Origin: UBA1794 sp964439955
GTDB lineage: Bacteria > Bacteroidota > Bacteroidia > Bacteroidales > Bacteroidaceae
NCBI GenBank assembly: GCA_964439955.1
Contig: CAYTPX010000021.1
Span: 1 to 31,873 of the forward strand
Direction of reading: 5' to 3'
DNA length: 31,873 nt
Shown here piece after piece: positions 1-7,893 of this stretch. Each line of letters opens with the position of its first letter. Within the stretch, counting starts at the first letter, position 1. The position numbers were made by a program, and so were the translations under genes. The notes under the pieces are model-generated. The model ran no database searches. It had not been told where the DNA came from and saw only the letters and a list, made by a program, of their open reading frames with translations.

Positions 1-1
1 C

Positions 2-25
2 ATCGAACCGCTGGGCTGGGAATAA
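2..25 (+). CDS. Possible C-terminal tail of a gene cut by the window edge
   Basis: In frame 2 the first bases read IEPLGWE followed by TAA at 23-25. A strong hairpin terminator begins 18 bases later, which is what one expects just after a plus-strand gene. Only seven codons are visible, so no family can be named and the reading could be chance. Confidence 0.3.
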   Translation: MEPLGWE

Positions 26-43
26 CAGGGGAAACTGATAGTA

Positions 44-111
44 ATATATAAGGAAAGGCGGCGGGAATCTGTCGAATATGACATAGATTCCCGCCGCCTT
101 TCCTTATATAT
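44..111. terminator. Bidirectional intrinsic terminator
   Basis: A perfect 27-bp inverted repeat (44-70 and 85-111) encloses a 14-base loop. Its outer part is A/T rich (ATATATAAGGAAAGG and the complement), so a T-rich tract follows the GC-rich stem on both strands. It lies just beyond the stop of the minus-strand DUF4468-like gene and just after the possible plus-strand gene tail, so it probably ends transcripts from both sides. Confidence 0.85.
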
Positions 112-129
112 CTTATCCTTAAAGCCGAA

Positions 130-795
130 TTATTCCACTATCGATTGTATTTGGGCGAACAGGTCGTCTTTCAAATCGATGGTGCGTACCCTAAATTTAG
201 TCCCAGTACCCCGTACCAACTTCGTACCCTGCTTGCGCAAAGCATATTCGTCGGTAATCTGGTTCTCTGCCGTTATGCGGGAAATCGTTTCCTCACTTTG
301 AGTGTCGTTGTAATCATAATAGATACGTGACATCGTTACCACGCAGTTCCCGTCGCTGCAATCCAAAGAAAGCGTGTAATAAATCCGCGTTTGATCCAAG
401 ACCAGCGCCTTATCCTTGAAAACTATATATTCATCGCCCTGTACCTTCAGTTTGCCTTGTGCCGCGTCGTAGCCAAATATCCCGGGCGAGGTAGCCTGCT
501 TGGCCAGACTGGCTTCTTGGGGGACAAACCTCTTTTCCGCCCAAGCCTTCAGGGCTTCTACCATTTCCTCCCGTTTCATGCCGCTCTCGAACGTTTGGGA
601 AAAGCAAACCTGCCCGTCTACTACCGGGACAGCTCCCGCCAAATAGGCGGAATAGTCCTCTTTTTCACCTTTTTTCTTCGACTTATTAGATCCGAAAAGG
701 GGTACTCGTTCATCGTTATCCTGTTGTTGAGCCTGCGAATGACAGGGAAATGCAAATAATGCCACTAATAAGGTCGTTAAAACGCCGGTCTTCAT
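130..795 (-). CDS. Exported DUF4468-like protein
   Basis: A 221-residue protein beginning MKTGVLTTLLVALFAFPCHS, a clear cleavable signal peptide ending near SQA. A short basic, Gly/Ser-rich linker follows (about residues 30-45), then a mixed alpha/beta domain that includes GIFGYDAAQGKLKVQG and a DYNDTQSEETISRITAEN stretch. This matches the general appearance of the DUF4468 family, secreted proteins with a TBP-like fold that are common in Bacteroidetes and have no assigned reaction. The frame is open back to 897, but the -7 box at 836-843 lies inside that extension, so the ATG at 795 is the likely start, with a leader of about 35 bases. The gene stands alone, divergent from gmd. The family assignment rests on pattern recognition only. 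Confidence 0.75.
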   Translation of the reverse strand: MKTGVLTTLLVALFAFPCHSQAQQQDNDERVPLFGSNKSKKKGEKEDYSAYLAGAVPVVDGQVCFSQTFESGMKREEMVEALKAWAEKRFVPQEASLAKQATSPGIFGYDAAQGKLKVQGDEYIVFKDKALVLDQTRIYYTLSLDCSDGNCVVTMSRIYYDYNDTQSEETISRITAENQITDEYALRKQGTKLVRGTGTKFRVRTIDLKDDLFAQIQSIVE

Positions 796-835
796 AGTTT
801 GTTGGGTATTGGTGATTATGTTATTAAGACAGCGG

Positions 836-843
836 CAAATATA
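836..843 (-). promoter_or_regulatory. -7 box of the DUF4468-like gene
   Basis: The minus strand reads TATATTTG, an exact match to the Bacteroidetes -7 consensus TAnnTTTG, about 40 bases before the ATG at 795. No clear -33 TTTG was seen. Confidence 0.7.
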
Positions 844-897
844 AAAGAAAAAAACGGGATAACTTTCCCTCCTGCCTGTGATATCGGACGAAAACAC

Positions 898-905
898 TAC
901 CTTTG
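898..905 (+). promoter_or_regulatory. -7 box of gmd
   Basis: TACCTTTG matches TAnnTTTG exactly and lies 36 bases before the gmd ATG. It is divergent from the box at 836-843, so the two transcripts share a control region of about 60 bases. Confidence 0.75.
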
Positions 906-941
906 TAGCCGCAGACTTCCCCCATAATCCTAAGATTCATT

Positions 942-2018
942 ATGAAAAAAGCATTGATTACAGGGATAACCGGCCAAGACGGTTCCTTCTTAGCAGAATT
1001 CCTCCTTTCGAAAGGATACGAGGTACATGGCATATTGCGCCGCTCCTCGTCGTTCAATACCGGTCGTATTGAACATCTTTATTTTGACGAGTGGGTATGT
1101 GACATGAAACAACAACGTACGATCAATCTCCATTGGGGAGATATGACAGACAGCAGTTCGCTCATCCGTATTATCCAACTTATCCAACCCGACGAAATCT
1201 ATAACTTGGCGGCACAAAGCCACGTGAAAGTGAGCTTCGACGTGCCAGAATATACGGCCGATGCCGACGCATTGGGCACTCTCCGCATGCTGGAGGCGGT
1301 AAGGATGCTGGGACTGGAAAAAAAGACCCGCATTTATCAAGCCTCCACGTCGGAACTTTTCGGAAAAGTACAGGAAGTTCCACAGAAAGAGACTACCCCT
1401 TTTTACCCACGTTCCCCATACGGCGTAGCGAAACAATATGGCTTTTGGATTACGAAGAACTACCGCGAAAGCTATGGCATGTATGCTGTAAATGGAATCC
1501 TCTTCAATCATGAGAGCGAGCGCAGGGGCGAAAATTTCGTCACGCGCAAGATTACGTTAGCTGCCGCCCGCATCGCGCAAGGAGAACAAAAGAAATTGTA
1601 TCTTGGCAACTTGGATGCACGCCGTGACTGGGGTTATGCACGCGATTACGTAGAATGTATGTGGCTGATCCTACAGCACGACACGCCGGAGGACTTCGTC
1701 ATCGCTACAGGCGAGATGCACAGTGTGCGTGAATTCTGTACGCTTGCGTTCAAGGAAACGGGCATCGACTTGGAATGGCAAGGCACTGGGGTGGAGGAAA
1801 AAGGCATCGACAAATCCACAGGACAAGTCTTGGTGGAAGTAGACCCAAAATATTTTCGTCCCTGTGAGGTAGAACAGTTGTTGGGCGACCCGACAAAAGC
1901 CAAGAACCTGCTCGGTTGGAATCCACGGAAGACCTCCTTTGAAGAATTGGTGCGCATCATGGTAAAGAGCGACATGGAATATGTACGCCGGACGAAAGCC
2001 GCAAAACAAGAATCTTAA
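942..2018 (+). CDS. gmd: GDP-mannose 4,6-dehydratase
   Basis: A 358-residue cytosolic short-chain dehydrogenase/reductase that converts GDP-D-mannose to GDP-4-keto-6-deoxy-D-mannose, the first step of de novo GDP-L-fucose synthesis. The N-terminus ALITGITGQDGS carries the GxxGxxG NADP-binding loop. The RRSSSFNTGRIEHLY segment is typical of Gmd. Catalytic residues are visible as T136 and E138 (STSELFG) and Y160-x3-K164 (SPYGVAK). Length agrees with the family (about 350-370). fcl follows after 16 bases, so the two are almost certainly one operon driven from the box at 898-905. Confidence 0.97.
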   Translation: MKKALITGITGQDGSFLAEFLLSKGYEVHGILRRSSSFNTGRIEHLYFDEWVCDMKQQRTINLHWGDMTDSSSLIRIIQLIQPDEIYNLAAQSHVKVSFDVPEYTADADALGTLRMLEAVRMLGLEKKTRIYQASTSELFGKVQEVPQKETTPFYPRSPYGVAKQYGFWITKNYRESYGMYAVNGILFNHESERRGENFVTRKITLAAARIAQGEQKKLYLGNLDARRDWGYARDYVECMWLILQHDTPEDFVIATGEMHSVREFCTLAFKETGIDLEWQGTGVEEKGIDKSTGQVLVEVDPKYFRPCEVEQLLGDPTKAKNLLGWNPRKTSFEELVRIMVKSDMEYVRRTKAAKQES

Positions 2019-2034
2019 CCCAAGTTTTACAACA

Positions 2035-3135
2035 ATGGAGAAAAACGCTAAGATATTTGTGGCAGGGCATCGCGGATTGGTAGGTTCTGCCATCTTGGAA
2101 AACCTGAAGCGCAAAGGATATACAAACTTCGTATTACGCACCCATGCGGAATTAGATTTATGCGAACAGCCCGCAGTCACCCGCTTTTTCGATGAGGAAA
2201 GGCCGGAATATGTATTTTTAGCCGCCGCCTTTGTCGGCGGAATCGTGGCCAATAGTCTGTACCGCGCCGATTTCATTTACCGCAATTTGCAAATCCAGAA
2301 TAACATTATATACAACTCATGGCGCACAGGGGTCAAGAAGCTGCTCTTTTTGGGCAGCACATGCATCTATCCTCGTGAAGCTCCCCAGCCTATGCCCGAG
2401 AATTGCCTGCTCACGTCGCCTTTGGAATATACAAACGAACCCTATGCCTTGGCGAAAATCGCCGGATTAAAGATGTGTGAGAGTTTCAACTTGCAGTATG
2501 GAACCAATTTTATTGCGGTGATGCCGACCAACCTATACGGTCCTAATGATAATTTCGACTTAGAGCGCAGCCATGTCCTACCCGCCTTAATTCGGAAATT
2601 GCACTTAGGAAAATGCCTACTTGCTTCCGATTGGGAAGCCATCCGCAAGGATTTTGCCCGCTATCCGGTAGAGGGGGTGGACGGAGATGCCCCAGAAAGC
2701 GACATTTCCGCCAAATTGGAAAAATATGGTATTTGCAGGAACAACGGGAAAGTAAGTGTGGAGATCTGGGGGACCGGAACTCCGCTACGCGAATTCTTAT
2801 GGAGCGAGGATATGGCCGATGCTTGTGTCTTTGTCATGGAACACGTCGATTTCAAGGACTTGCACGGAGATGAAAAAGAAATCCGCAACTGCCACATCAA
2901 TATCGGCACGGGCAAAGAACTCACGATACGGGAGCTTGCCCGGTTGGTGGCCCACACGGTCGGATTTGACGGGGATATCGTATTCAACGACTCCAAGCCC
3001 GACGGGACCATGCGCAAGCTGACCAATCCCTCCAGACTCCAAAGCCTCGGATGGAAACATAAGGTAGAATTGGACGAGGGCGTAAGGCTTTTGTACGACT
3101 GGTATCTGAAGAAACAGCCCTCCCCCCAACACTAA
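2035..3135 (+). CDS. fcl: GDP-L-fucose synthase (epimerase/reductase)
   Basis: A 366-residue SDR enzyme that epimerises and reduces the Gmd product with NADPH to give GDP-L-fucose. The NADP loop is FVAGHRGLVGSA. S108 (GSTCIYP), Y137 and K141 (YALAK) form the triad, and C110 and H180 (DLERSHVLP) fit the acid/base pair of GMER. The frame is open upstream to 1981 inside gmd, but the ATG at 2035 puts the NADP loop at the correct N-terminal position. The protein is longer than the roughly 320-residue E. coli enzyme because of an insert around residues 205-240 (VEGVDGDAPESDISAKLEKYG), which I believe is common in Bacteroidetes. No fucosyltransferase or L-fucokinase gene lies nearby. A strong terminator follows. 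Confidence 0.96.
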   Translation: MEKNAKIFVAGHRGLVGSAILENLKRKGYTNFVLRTHAELDLCEQPAVTRFFDEERPEYVFLAAAFVGGIVANSLYRADFIYRNLQIQNNIIYNSWRTGVKKLLFLGSTCIYPREAPQPMPENCLLTSPLEYTNEPYALAKIAGLKMCESFNLQYGTNFIAVMPTNLYGPNDNFDLERSHVLPALIRKLHLGKCLLASDWEAIRKDFARYPVEGVDGDAPESDISAKLEKYGICRNNGKVSVEIWGTGTPLREFLWSEDMADACVFVMEHVDFKDLHGDEKEIRNCHINIGTGKELTIRELARLVAHTVGFDGDIVFNDSKPDGTMRKLTNPSRLQSLGWKHKVELDEGVRLLYDWYLKKQPSPQH

Positions 3136-3165
3136 AAAGCGTTCCCATACAAGCCGGAAACATAG

Positions 3166-3201
3166 AACCTCCGCATGATTGTTTGCAATCATGCGGAGGT
3201 T
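3166..3201 (+). terminator. Terminator after gmd-fcl
   Basis: A 16-bp perfect stem (3166-3181 with 3186-3201) and a 4-base loop, followed by TTTCGTTT. The opposite strand gives a less T-rich tail, but the hairpin sits in the convergent gap and may also stop the DUF3256 transcript. Confidence 0.85.
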
Positions 3202-3241
3202 TTCGTTTCCCTATGCCCGACACCCCTTCCTTCAATAGGGG

Positions 3242-3916
3242 CTATTCAATGTCCGACCGTTCAAATCGCCCGTTTCTCCATACCTGCAACAAAGGGCTTC
3301 GCCTGAGGTATTTCGTCATCCTCGGGCGGTTTTCCTCGTCGAGATACAGATCCAGCGACGACTTGATACGCAATTCATCGCCGTCCGCAGAAAGGATATA
3401 TTCCATGAACGGGGCTTCCTTGAATTTCTGCCACGCATTGTTTTTCGCCAAACTGTCGGTGGCATCAATTCCTGCCTGTATCAATGAATCCTCCGGCAAG
3501 AAGAACTCTTCGGCCGCCGGCCGTTGGAAATAAGCCTCAGAGGGGAGTTTTTCCCATTCGGTAGTGTAAAAAGCCAAGTCGCTATCCGCCGCCGGGCCCC
3601 TCAACGTATAGGCCATGGCTATCACCTGCCGCCCGTTTGCCAACGGGAGCAGCTTGATTTGCAACAAGGAAGCCGAGTCCGGCATCATACTTAGGTATGT
3701 ATCCGTAAGTTGGAGCATTTGGGTTTGTTCCCCAAACCGGTTCTTCACCCGGGCCTGCATGTTGCTGCTCAAGAAATCGGGCATGTCAGCCCGGTTCGTG
3801 GCCGTAAGATAAGGCATAAGTTCCTCCGGCATGTCCAAGAAATACTCCTGCACCGTCTGGGCATGCAGGCAAATAGAGGTGGAAAACGCCAACAACGAAA
3901 AAATAAAAGTACGCAT
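3242..3916 (-). CDS. Exported DUF3256 family protein
   Basis: A 224-residue protein with a signal peptide (MRTFIFSLLAFSTSICLHAQ, cleavage after HAQ). The mature part starts TVQEYFLDMPEELMPYLTATNR and continues with a region rich in short beta-strand-like segments. The opening (an 'F..MP..L.PYL....R.D..DF' pattern) is what I recognise as DUF3256, a Bacteroidales family of secreted proteins without known function. It lies 40 bases downstream of the GH25 gene on the same strand, so the two are probably cotranscribed. Work on the envelope or cell wall is a guess from that context only. Confidence 0.75.
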   Translation of the reverse strand: MRTFIFSLLAFSTSICLHAQTVQEYFLDMPEELMPYLTATNRADMPDFLSSNMQARVKNRFGEQTQMLQLTDTYLSMMPDSASLLQIKLLPLANGRQVIAMAYTLRGPAADSDLAFYTTEWEKLPSEAYFQRPAAEEFFLPEDSLIQAGIDATDSLAKNNAWQKFKEAPFMEYILSADGDELRIKSSLDLYLDEENRPRMTKYLRRSPLLQVWRNGRFERSDIE

Positions 3917-3956
3917 AGTAGGATTCGTTCTTATTTGAGGTATCTATCAATAATCC

Positions 3957-4817
3957 TTACGGTTCCAGCCCGGCATCATAGGGCAACGGGTTGGGGGCAA
4001 TGTGGGGGTTAAACGGGTTGCCCGAGCGGAAGCGGTGTTTGGCCGGATAAATCATCAAGTCCTCCAAGGTATATTTCCCATTGATGCAGTCCAAGTCTAC
4101 ATTGTGGCGTATCCCGCCTACACGGCCTCGCTCCGAAAACTGCCAAACCGTCCATTCCGCCCCATCAACGAGCACAGGCTCTTCGTCCGAATAACGGGCG
4201 ATAAACAAAATGTAGTCCTTGAATCCGTCCGCCAAATACATATTATAAAAAAACACGTTCGTATAAATAATCGGGCGCATGCCGTATTTCTGCTCCATCC
4301 GCAACAGGAAGTCGCGCAAATTCCGCCGCAAGCTCCTCGGCCCCCAGCTGCGGGGGCACTCTTCCACGTCCACTACCGGCAACAAATCCTGTGGCACGTC
4401 GCCAATCGCCGACATGAAGAAATCACATTGCTCCGTCCCGCTCCCCCCCGAGGAAAAGTAATGGTAGCTCCCGACCAGTATCCCGACCCGACGCGCCTCG
4501 TCCATATTGCGCAAATACTGCTCATCGAGGATGGTTACCCCTTGCGAAGCCTTGGCAAACATGAACTCCACCGGATGTTGGCCGCTTAACTTCACCTTTT
4601 CCCAATCTATGGTCCCCTGGTAATGCGAAACGTCGATGCCGAAAGCCGAAGCGGAACGCCGGGCGGGAACGTCGATTTTCGTGTCGCTGTCCGCCTCTTG
4701 CCCCACGCCCCGCGGGTGGAAGGGGGCATTATCTTCCCCGGCTTCTTGACCGACGGTAAACTGCGAAAACAAAAAGGAGAAAAGGAAAGAGAAAAAAGTT
4801 GCGGAGGTTTTCGTCAT
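3957..4817 (-). CDS. GH25 family lysozyme-like glycoside hydrolase
   Basis: A 286-residue protein with an N-terminal hydrophobic signal (MTKTSATFFSFLFSFLFSQF), a low-complexity linker to about residue 57, then a glycoside hydrolase family 25 domain. GH25 enzymes cut the MurNAc-GlcNAc bond of peptidoglycan. Family marks are GIDVSHYQG with D62, and the DxE pair D150-V-E152 (PVVDVEE) that carries the catalytic acid. The end of the domain is visible as VWQFSERGRV...NVDLDCINGK. The frame is open to 4853, but the -7 box at 4851-4858 overlaps that earlier ATG, so 4817 is preferred. The mature enzyme should act outside the inner membrane. It is followed by the DUF3256 gene. Confidence 0.9.
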   Translation of the reverse strand: MTKTSATFFSFLFSFLFSQFTVGQEAGEDNAPFHPRGVGQEADSDTKIDVPARRSASAFGIDVSHYQGTIDWEKVKLSGQHPVEFMFAKASQGVTILDEQYLRNMDEARRVGILVGSYHYFSSGGSGTEQCDFFMSAIGDVPQDLLPVVDVEECPRSWGPRSLRRNLRDFLLRMEQKYGMRPIIYTNVFFYNMYLADGFKDYILFIARYSDEEPVLVDGAEWTVWQFSERGRVGGIRHNVDLDCINGKYTLEDLMIYPAKHRFRSGNPFNPHIAPNPLPYDAGLEP

Positions 4818-4850
4818 CGGGTGCAGCGGTTTTCGTAAAAAGTGGCAGTG

Positions 4851-4858
4851 CAAATGTA
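4851..4858 (-). promoter_or_regulatory. -7 box of the GH25-DUF3256 unit
   Basis: The minus strand reads TACATTTG, an exact TAnnTTTG, 33 bases before the ATG at 4817. Confidence 0.7.
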
Positions 4859-4954
4859 CGACTTTCCCGCCGATTTTCCTTTCCGCCTCCCCTTTTTACC
4901 CTTTCCCTTTCCCCTTTTTTAATAGCATTTCCCATTACGAAGCAATAAAAACCG

Positions 4955-4962
4955 TATCTTTG
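4955..4962 (+). promoter_or_regulatory. -7 box of metA
   Basis: TATCTTTG, an exact TAnnTTTG, ends 31 bases before the metA ATG at 4994. The leader is only about 25 bases, too short for a SAM riboswitch. Confidence 0.75.
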
Positions 4963-4993
4963 CGTGGTTATCACCCTAAGGAACTCCTGCATT

Positions 4994-5911
4994 ATGCCGC
5001 TTAATTTACCCGACAAACTGCCTGCCATACGGGCTTTGGAGAAGGAAAACATCTTCGTGATGAATACGACCCGGGCCGCGGGGCAAGACATACGCCCGCT
5101 CCGGATTGCCGTCTTAAACCTGATGCCCCTGAAGATTACGACAGAAACCGACCTCATCCGTTTGCTTTCCAACTCCCCCTTGCAAATAGAACTGTGCCTG
5201 ATGAAGGTAAAGAGCCATACCTCCAAGAATACCCCCATCGAACACATGAAACAGTTCTACCGGGATTTCGAACTCATGAAAGCCGAGAAATACGACGGCA
5301 TGATCATTACGGGCGCACCGGTGGAGAACATGGCATTCGAGGAAGTGAATTATTGGGAAGAAATTACCGGAATTTTCGACTGGGCACGCAACCACGTCAC
5401 CTCCACCCTCTACATCTGCTGGGCGGCGCAAGCCGGGTTGTACTACCACTACGGCATTCCGAAATACCCGCTGCCGGAAAAGATGTTCGGCGTGTTCCCC
5501 CACCACACATTGCAACCCTTCTGCCCGATTTTCCGCGGCTTCGACGATTTATTCTACGTGCCGCATAGCCGCCATACCGAAGTGCGCCGTGAAGACATCC
5601 TGAAGGTCAAGGAACTGGAACTGCTGAGCGAATCAGAGGAAGCCGGCGTATATATGGTCATGGCCCGGGGAGGGCGGGAGATTTTCGTGACGGGCCATTC
5701 GGAATATTCTCCCAACACCTTAGACATCGAGTACCGGCGCGATTTAGAAAAAGGGCTGCCCATCGGCATGCCGAAGAACTACTATCCGAACGACGACCCC
5801 CGGCTTCCACCCGTTGTCACATGGCGTGCCCATGCAAACTTGCTGTTCACCAACTGGCTAAACTACTATGTGTACCAGCAAACGCCATATGACATCGAGA
5901 AAATCGGCTGA
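4994..5911 (+). CDS. metA: Homoserine O-acyltransferase (MetA fold; probably acetyl-CoA dependent)
   Basis: A 305-residue enzyme of the MetA family (E. coli MetA has 309), which activates L-homoserine for methionine synthesis. The catalytic residues fall at the canonical numbers: C142 (LYICWAAQAG), H235 and E237 (VTGHSEYS). Position 111, known to set acyl-CoA choice, is Glu (ITGAPVENM), as in the Bacillus cereus enzyme that uses acetyl-CoA, rather than the Gly of succinyl-CoA enzymes. I therefore expect homoserine O-acetyltransferase activity although automatic annotation will say succinyltransferase. The start at 4994 follows from the promoter box, which rules out the in-frame codon at 4964. 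The next gene starts inside its 3' end. Confidence 0.95.
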   Translation: MPLNLPDKLPAIRALEKENIFVMNTTRAAGQDIRPLRIAVLNLMPLKITTETDLIRLLSNSPLQIELCLMKVKSHTSKNTPIEHMKQFYRDFELMKAEKYDGMIITGAPVENMAFEEVNYWEEITGIFDWARNHVTSTLYICWAAQAGLYYHYGIPKYPLPEKMFGVFPHHTLQPFCPIFRGFDDLFYVPHSRHTEVRREDILKVKELELLSESEEAGVYMVMARGGREIFVTGHSEYSPNTLDIEYRRDLEKGLPIGMPKNYYPNDDPRLPPVVTWRAHANLLFTNWLNYYVYQQTPYDIEKIG

Positions 5912-7874
5912 CCCTTCCCCCCGGCATGCGCCCCGATTTATCGAACTGCTTGCCCCTGCCAAAGACAAGACATGCGGCATGGAAGCCGTCCGCCATGGCG
6001 CGGACGCGGTCTACATAGGGGCAGAGTCGTTCAGCGCACGCGTTGCGGCGGGAAACCCGCTGGCCGACATAGCGGAACTGGCAGCCTTTGTCCATTTTTA
6101 CCGGGCCAAGGTGTATGTGGCGCTCAACACCTTGCTGACCGACGAAGAACTCCCGCAAGCCTGCGCCATGGCTTTCAGCCTGGCACGCGCCGGGGTCGAC
6201 GCGTTGATCGTGCAGGACATGGGATTGTTCCGGCGCTTGGCCCAATATGCCCGGGGCTTGCCGGGCAACCGCTTCCCGCTCCCGCTCCACGCCAGCACGC
6301 AGACCGACAACCGGACTGCGGAAAAGGTGGCTTTCCTGCACGATTGCGGCATGGAACAGATAGTCCTCGCGCGCGAACTGTCCGCAGGAGAGATAAAAGC
6401 CATCCACGGCCATTGCCCGGAGGCCAAGCTCGAGGCCTTCGTGCATGGGGCTTTATGCGTCAGCTACAGCGGTCAATGCTACCTCTCCCAATACATGTAT
6501 GGAAGGAGCGCCAACAAAGGCTGTTGCGCGCAGGCCTGCCGGCTGACTTACGACCTCTGTGACGCCCAAGGGACGGCACTTGTCGAGAAACAACCGCTCC
6601 TTTCGCTAAAGGACTTGAACCAAAGCGACCGGATCGGGATGCTCTTGGAAGCCGGGGTTTCCTCGTTGAAGATCGAAGGTCGCCTCAAAGACATGGAATA
6701 CGTAAAGAACCTGACCGCTTTCTACCGGAAAAAGATAGATTCCTACTTCGCTTCCCATCCCGGGCAGTACGCCCGTCCTTCGTCCGGCCGCACCGCTTTC
6801 CGCTTTACACCCGACCCTTATAAAAGTTTCAACCGGGGATTCACCCATTATTTCCTGGAGCATACGCGGGAAGCGGAGGCGGGATACACGAAAAGCGGAG
6901 GCGGGATACGCGAAAAGCGCCAAGGCTTTTCGCTCTCTGCCCCGCCGGTCTCCAAGGGAGAACCCATGGGCATTGTTACCACCGTGCAGGAGAATCGGAT
7001 TAGCGTGGCTTATTTTTCACCCGCGACCCGCTTCCATAATGGCGACGGCGCCCTGATTATCGCCAAGGGGCGGCAAACCGGCCTGATGGTCAACCGGGCC
7101 GAAGGGGGAGAACTGTACTGCAATCCCAAAGAGATGCCGCCGCTCGAAGGAAAGGGGCTGGAAGGCGCTACGATTTTCCGCAACCGGGACTGCCAATTCG
7201 CGCATACCCTCGCCCGGCCGACGGCCACACGCACCATCCGGGTGCATATATGCCTGCGGGAAACGGGCTTTGGGTTTTGCCTGGAAATGGAAGACGAAGA
7301 CGGCATCGGCGTTTCCCTTTCATTCGTCGATGCCAAGGAGCGAGCCCGCTCCCCGCAGGAAGGCTTAATCCGTTCCGCCCTCTCCAGATTGGGGAACACG
7401 GCCTTTTCCTGTCCCGAAAGCGACGTGGAAATCCGGCTCTCCGCTTCCTATTTCCTCCCCCAAGCACGGCTGAACGAATGGAAACGGGCTGCGACCGAGT
7501 CGCTCCGCCGGGCACGCATGCTGAACTACCATGTGGCAAGTGGCACTTGTCCCGGGCATTTTCCCGGATACCCGGAAAAGGAACTTTCCTACCGGGGCAA
7601 CGTGTTGAACCGCGAGGCTTGGCTTTTCTACCGGGAATGCGGGGTGGACACGATAGAACCCGCCTACGAGGCGACCCCGCCCCGCGGGGCGGTCCTGATG
7701 CATACCCGCTACTGCCTGCGCAAAGAGCTGGGCATTTGCCTCCGCGCCCCCCGCAAGCCTGGAGAAAGGCGGGAAGCCCCCCTCTACCTGCGCAGGGGCA
7801 ACCTGCGCTTTCCGCTCCGCTTCGACTGCAACCGGTGCGAGATGTTTGTCCTCGCCCCCGACGGATTAACTTGA
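5889..7874 (+). CDS. U32 family protein, RlhA-like rRNA hydroxylase candidate
   Basis: A 661-residue U32 'collagenase-like peptidase' protein with the C-terminal DUF3656-type extension. Its closest characterised relative is E. coli RlhA (YdcP), which hydroxylates C2501 of 23S rRNA; direct protease activity is doubtful for this group. The N-terminal TIM-barrel-like part begins IELLAPAKD and GADAVYIGAESFSAR. Iron-sulfur ligands are likely C190, C197, C212 or C213, and C217 (GALCVSYSGQC ... CCAQACR). The segment LKIEGRLKDMEYV is a family hallmark. A second Cys group lies near the end (RYCLRKELGIC ... DCNRCEM). The ATG at 5889 overlaps metA by 23 bases; 5868 is an alternative. A 22-bp tandem duplication at 6871-6914 lies within residues 328-342 and determines the reading frame. 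Confidence 0.8.
   Translation: MTSRKSADPSPRHAPRFIELLAPAKDKTCGMEAVRHGADAVYIGAESFSARVAAGNPLADIAELAAFVHFYRAKVYVALNTLLTDEELPQACAMAFSLARAGVDALIVQDMGLFRRLAQYARGLPGNRFPLPLHASTQTDNRTAEKVAFLHDCGMEQIVLARELSAGEIKAIHGHCPEAKLEAFVHGALCVSYSGQCYLSQYMYGRSANKGCCAQACRLTYDLCDAQGTALVEKQPLLSLKDLNQSDRIGMLLEAGVSSLKIEGRLKDMEYVKNLTAFYRKKIDSYFASHPGQYARPSSGRTAFRFTPDPYKSFNRGFTHYFLEHTREAEAGYTKSGGGIREKRQGFSLSAPPVSKGEPMGIVTTVQENRISVAYFSPATRFHNGDGALIIAKGRQTGLMVNRAEGGELYCNPKEMPPLEGKGLEGATIFRNRDCQFAHTLARPTATRTIRVHICLRETGFGFCLEMEDEDGIGVSLSFVDAKERARSPQEGLIRSALSRLGNTAFSCPESDVEIRLSASYFLPQARLNEWKRAATESLRRARMLNYHVASGTCPGHFPGYPEKELSYRGNVLNREAWLFYRECGVDTIEPAYEATPPRGAVLMHTRYCLRKELGICLRAPRKPGERREAPLYLRRGNLRFPLRFDCNRCEMFVLAPDGLT
6871..6914 (+). 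repeat. 22-bp tandem duplication inside the U32 gene
   Basis: Two adjacent 22-base copies (6871-6892 and 6893-6914) differ at one base (ACACGAA versus ACGCGAA). The unit is not a multiple of three, so the copies are read in different frames, as EAEAGYTK and then SGGGIREK. With one copy removed the gene would shift frame and stop at 7054-7056. Confidence 0.9.
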
Positions 7875-7893
7875 ATCACCCATAGCTTTCCCA

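Noticed and set aside
4963..4993. SAM riboswitch upstream of metA
   Set aside because: The -7 box leaves a leader of only about 25 bases, too short for any known SAM riboswitch.
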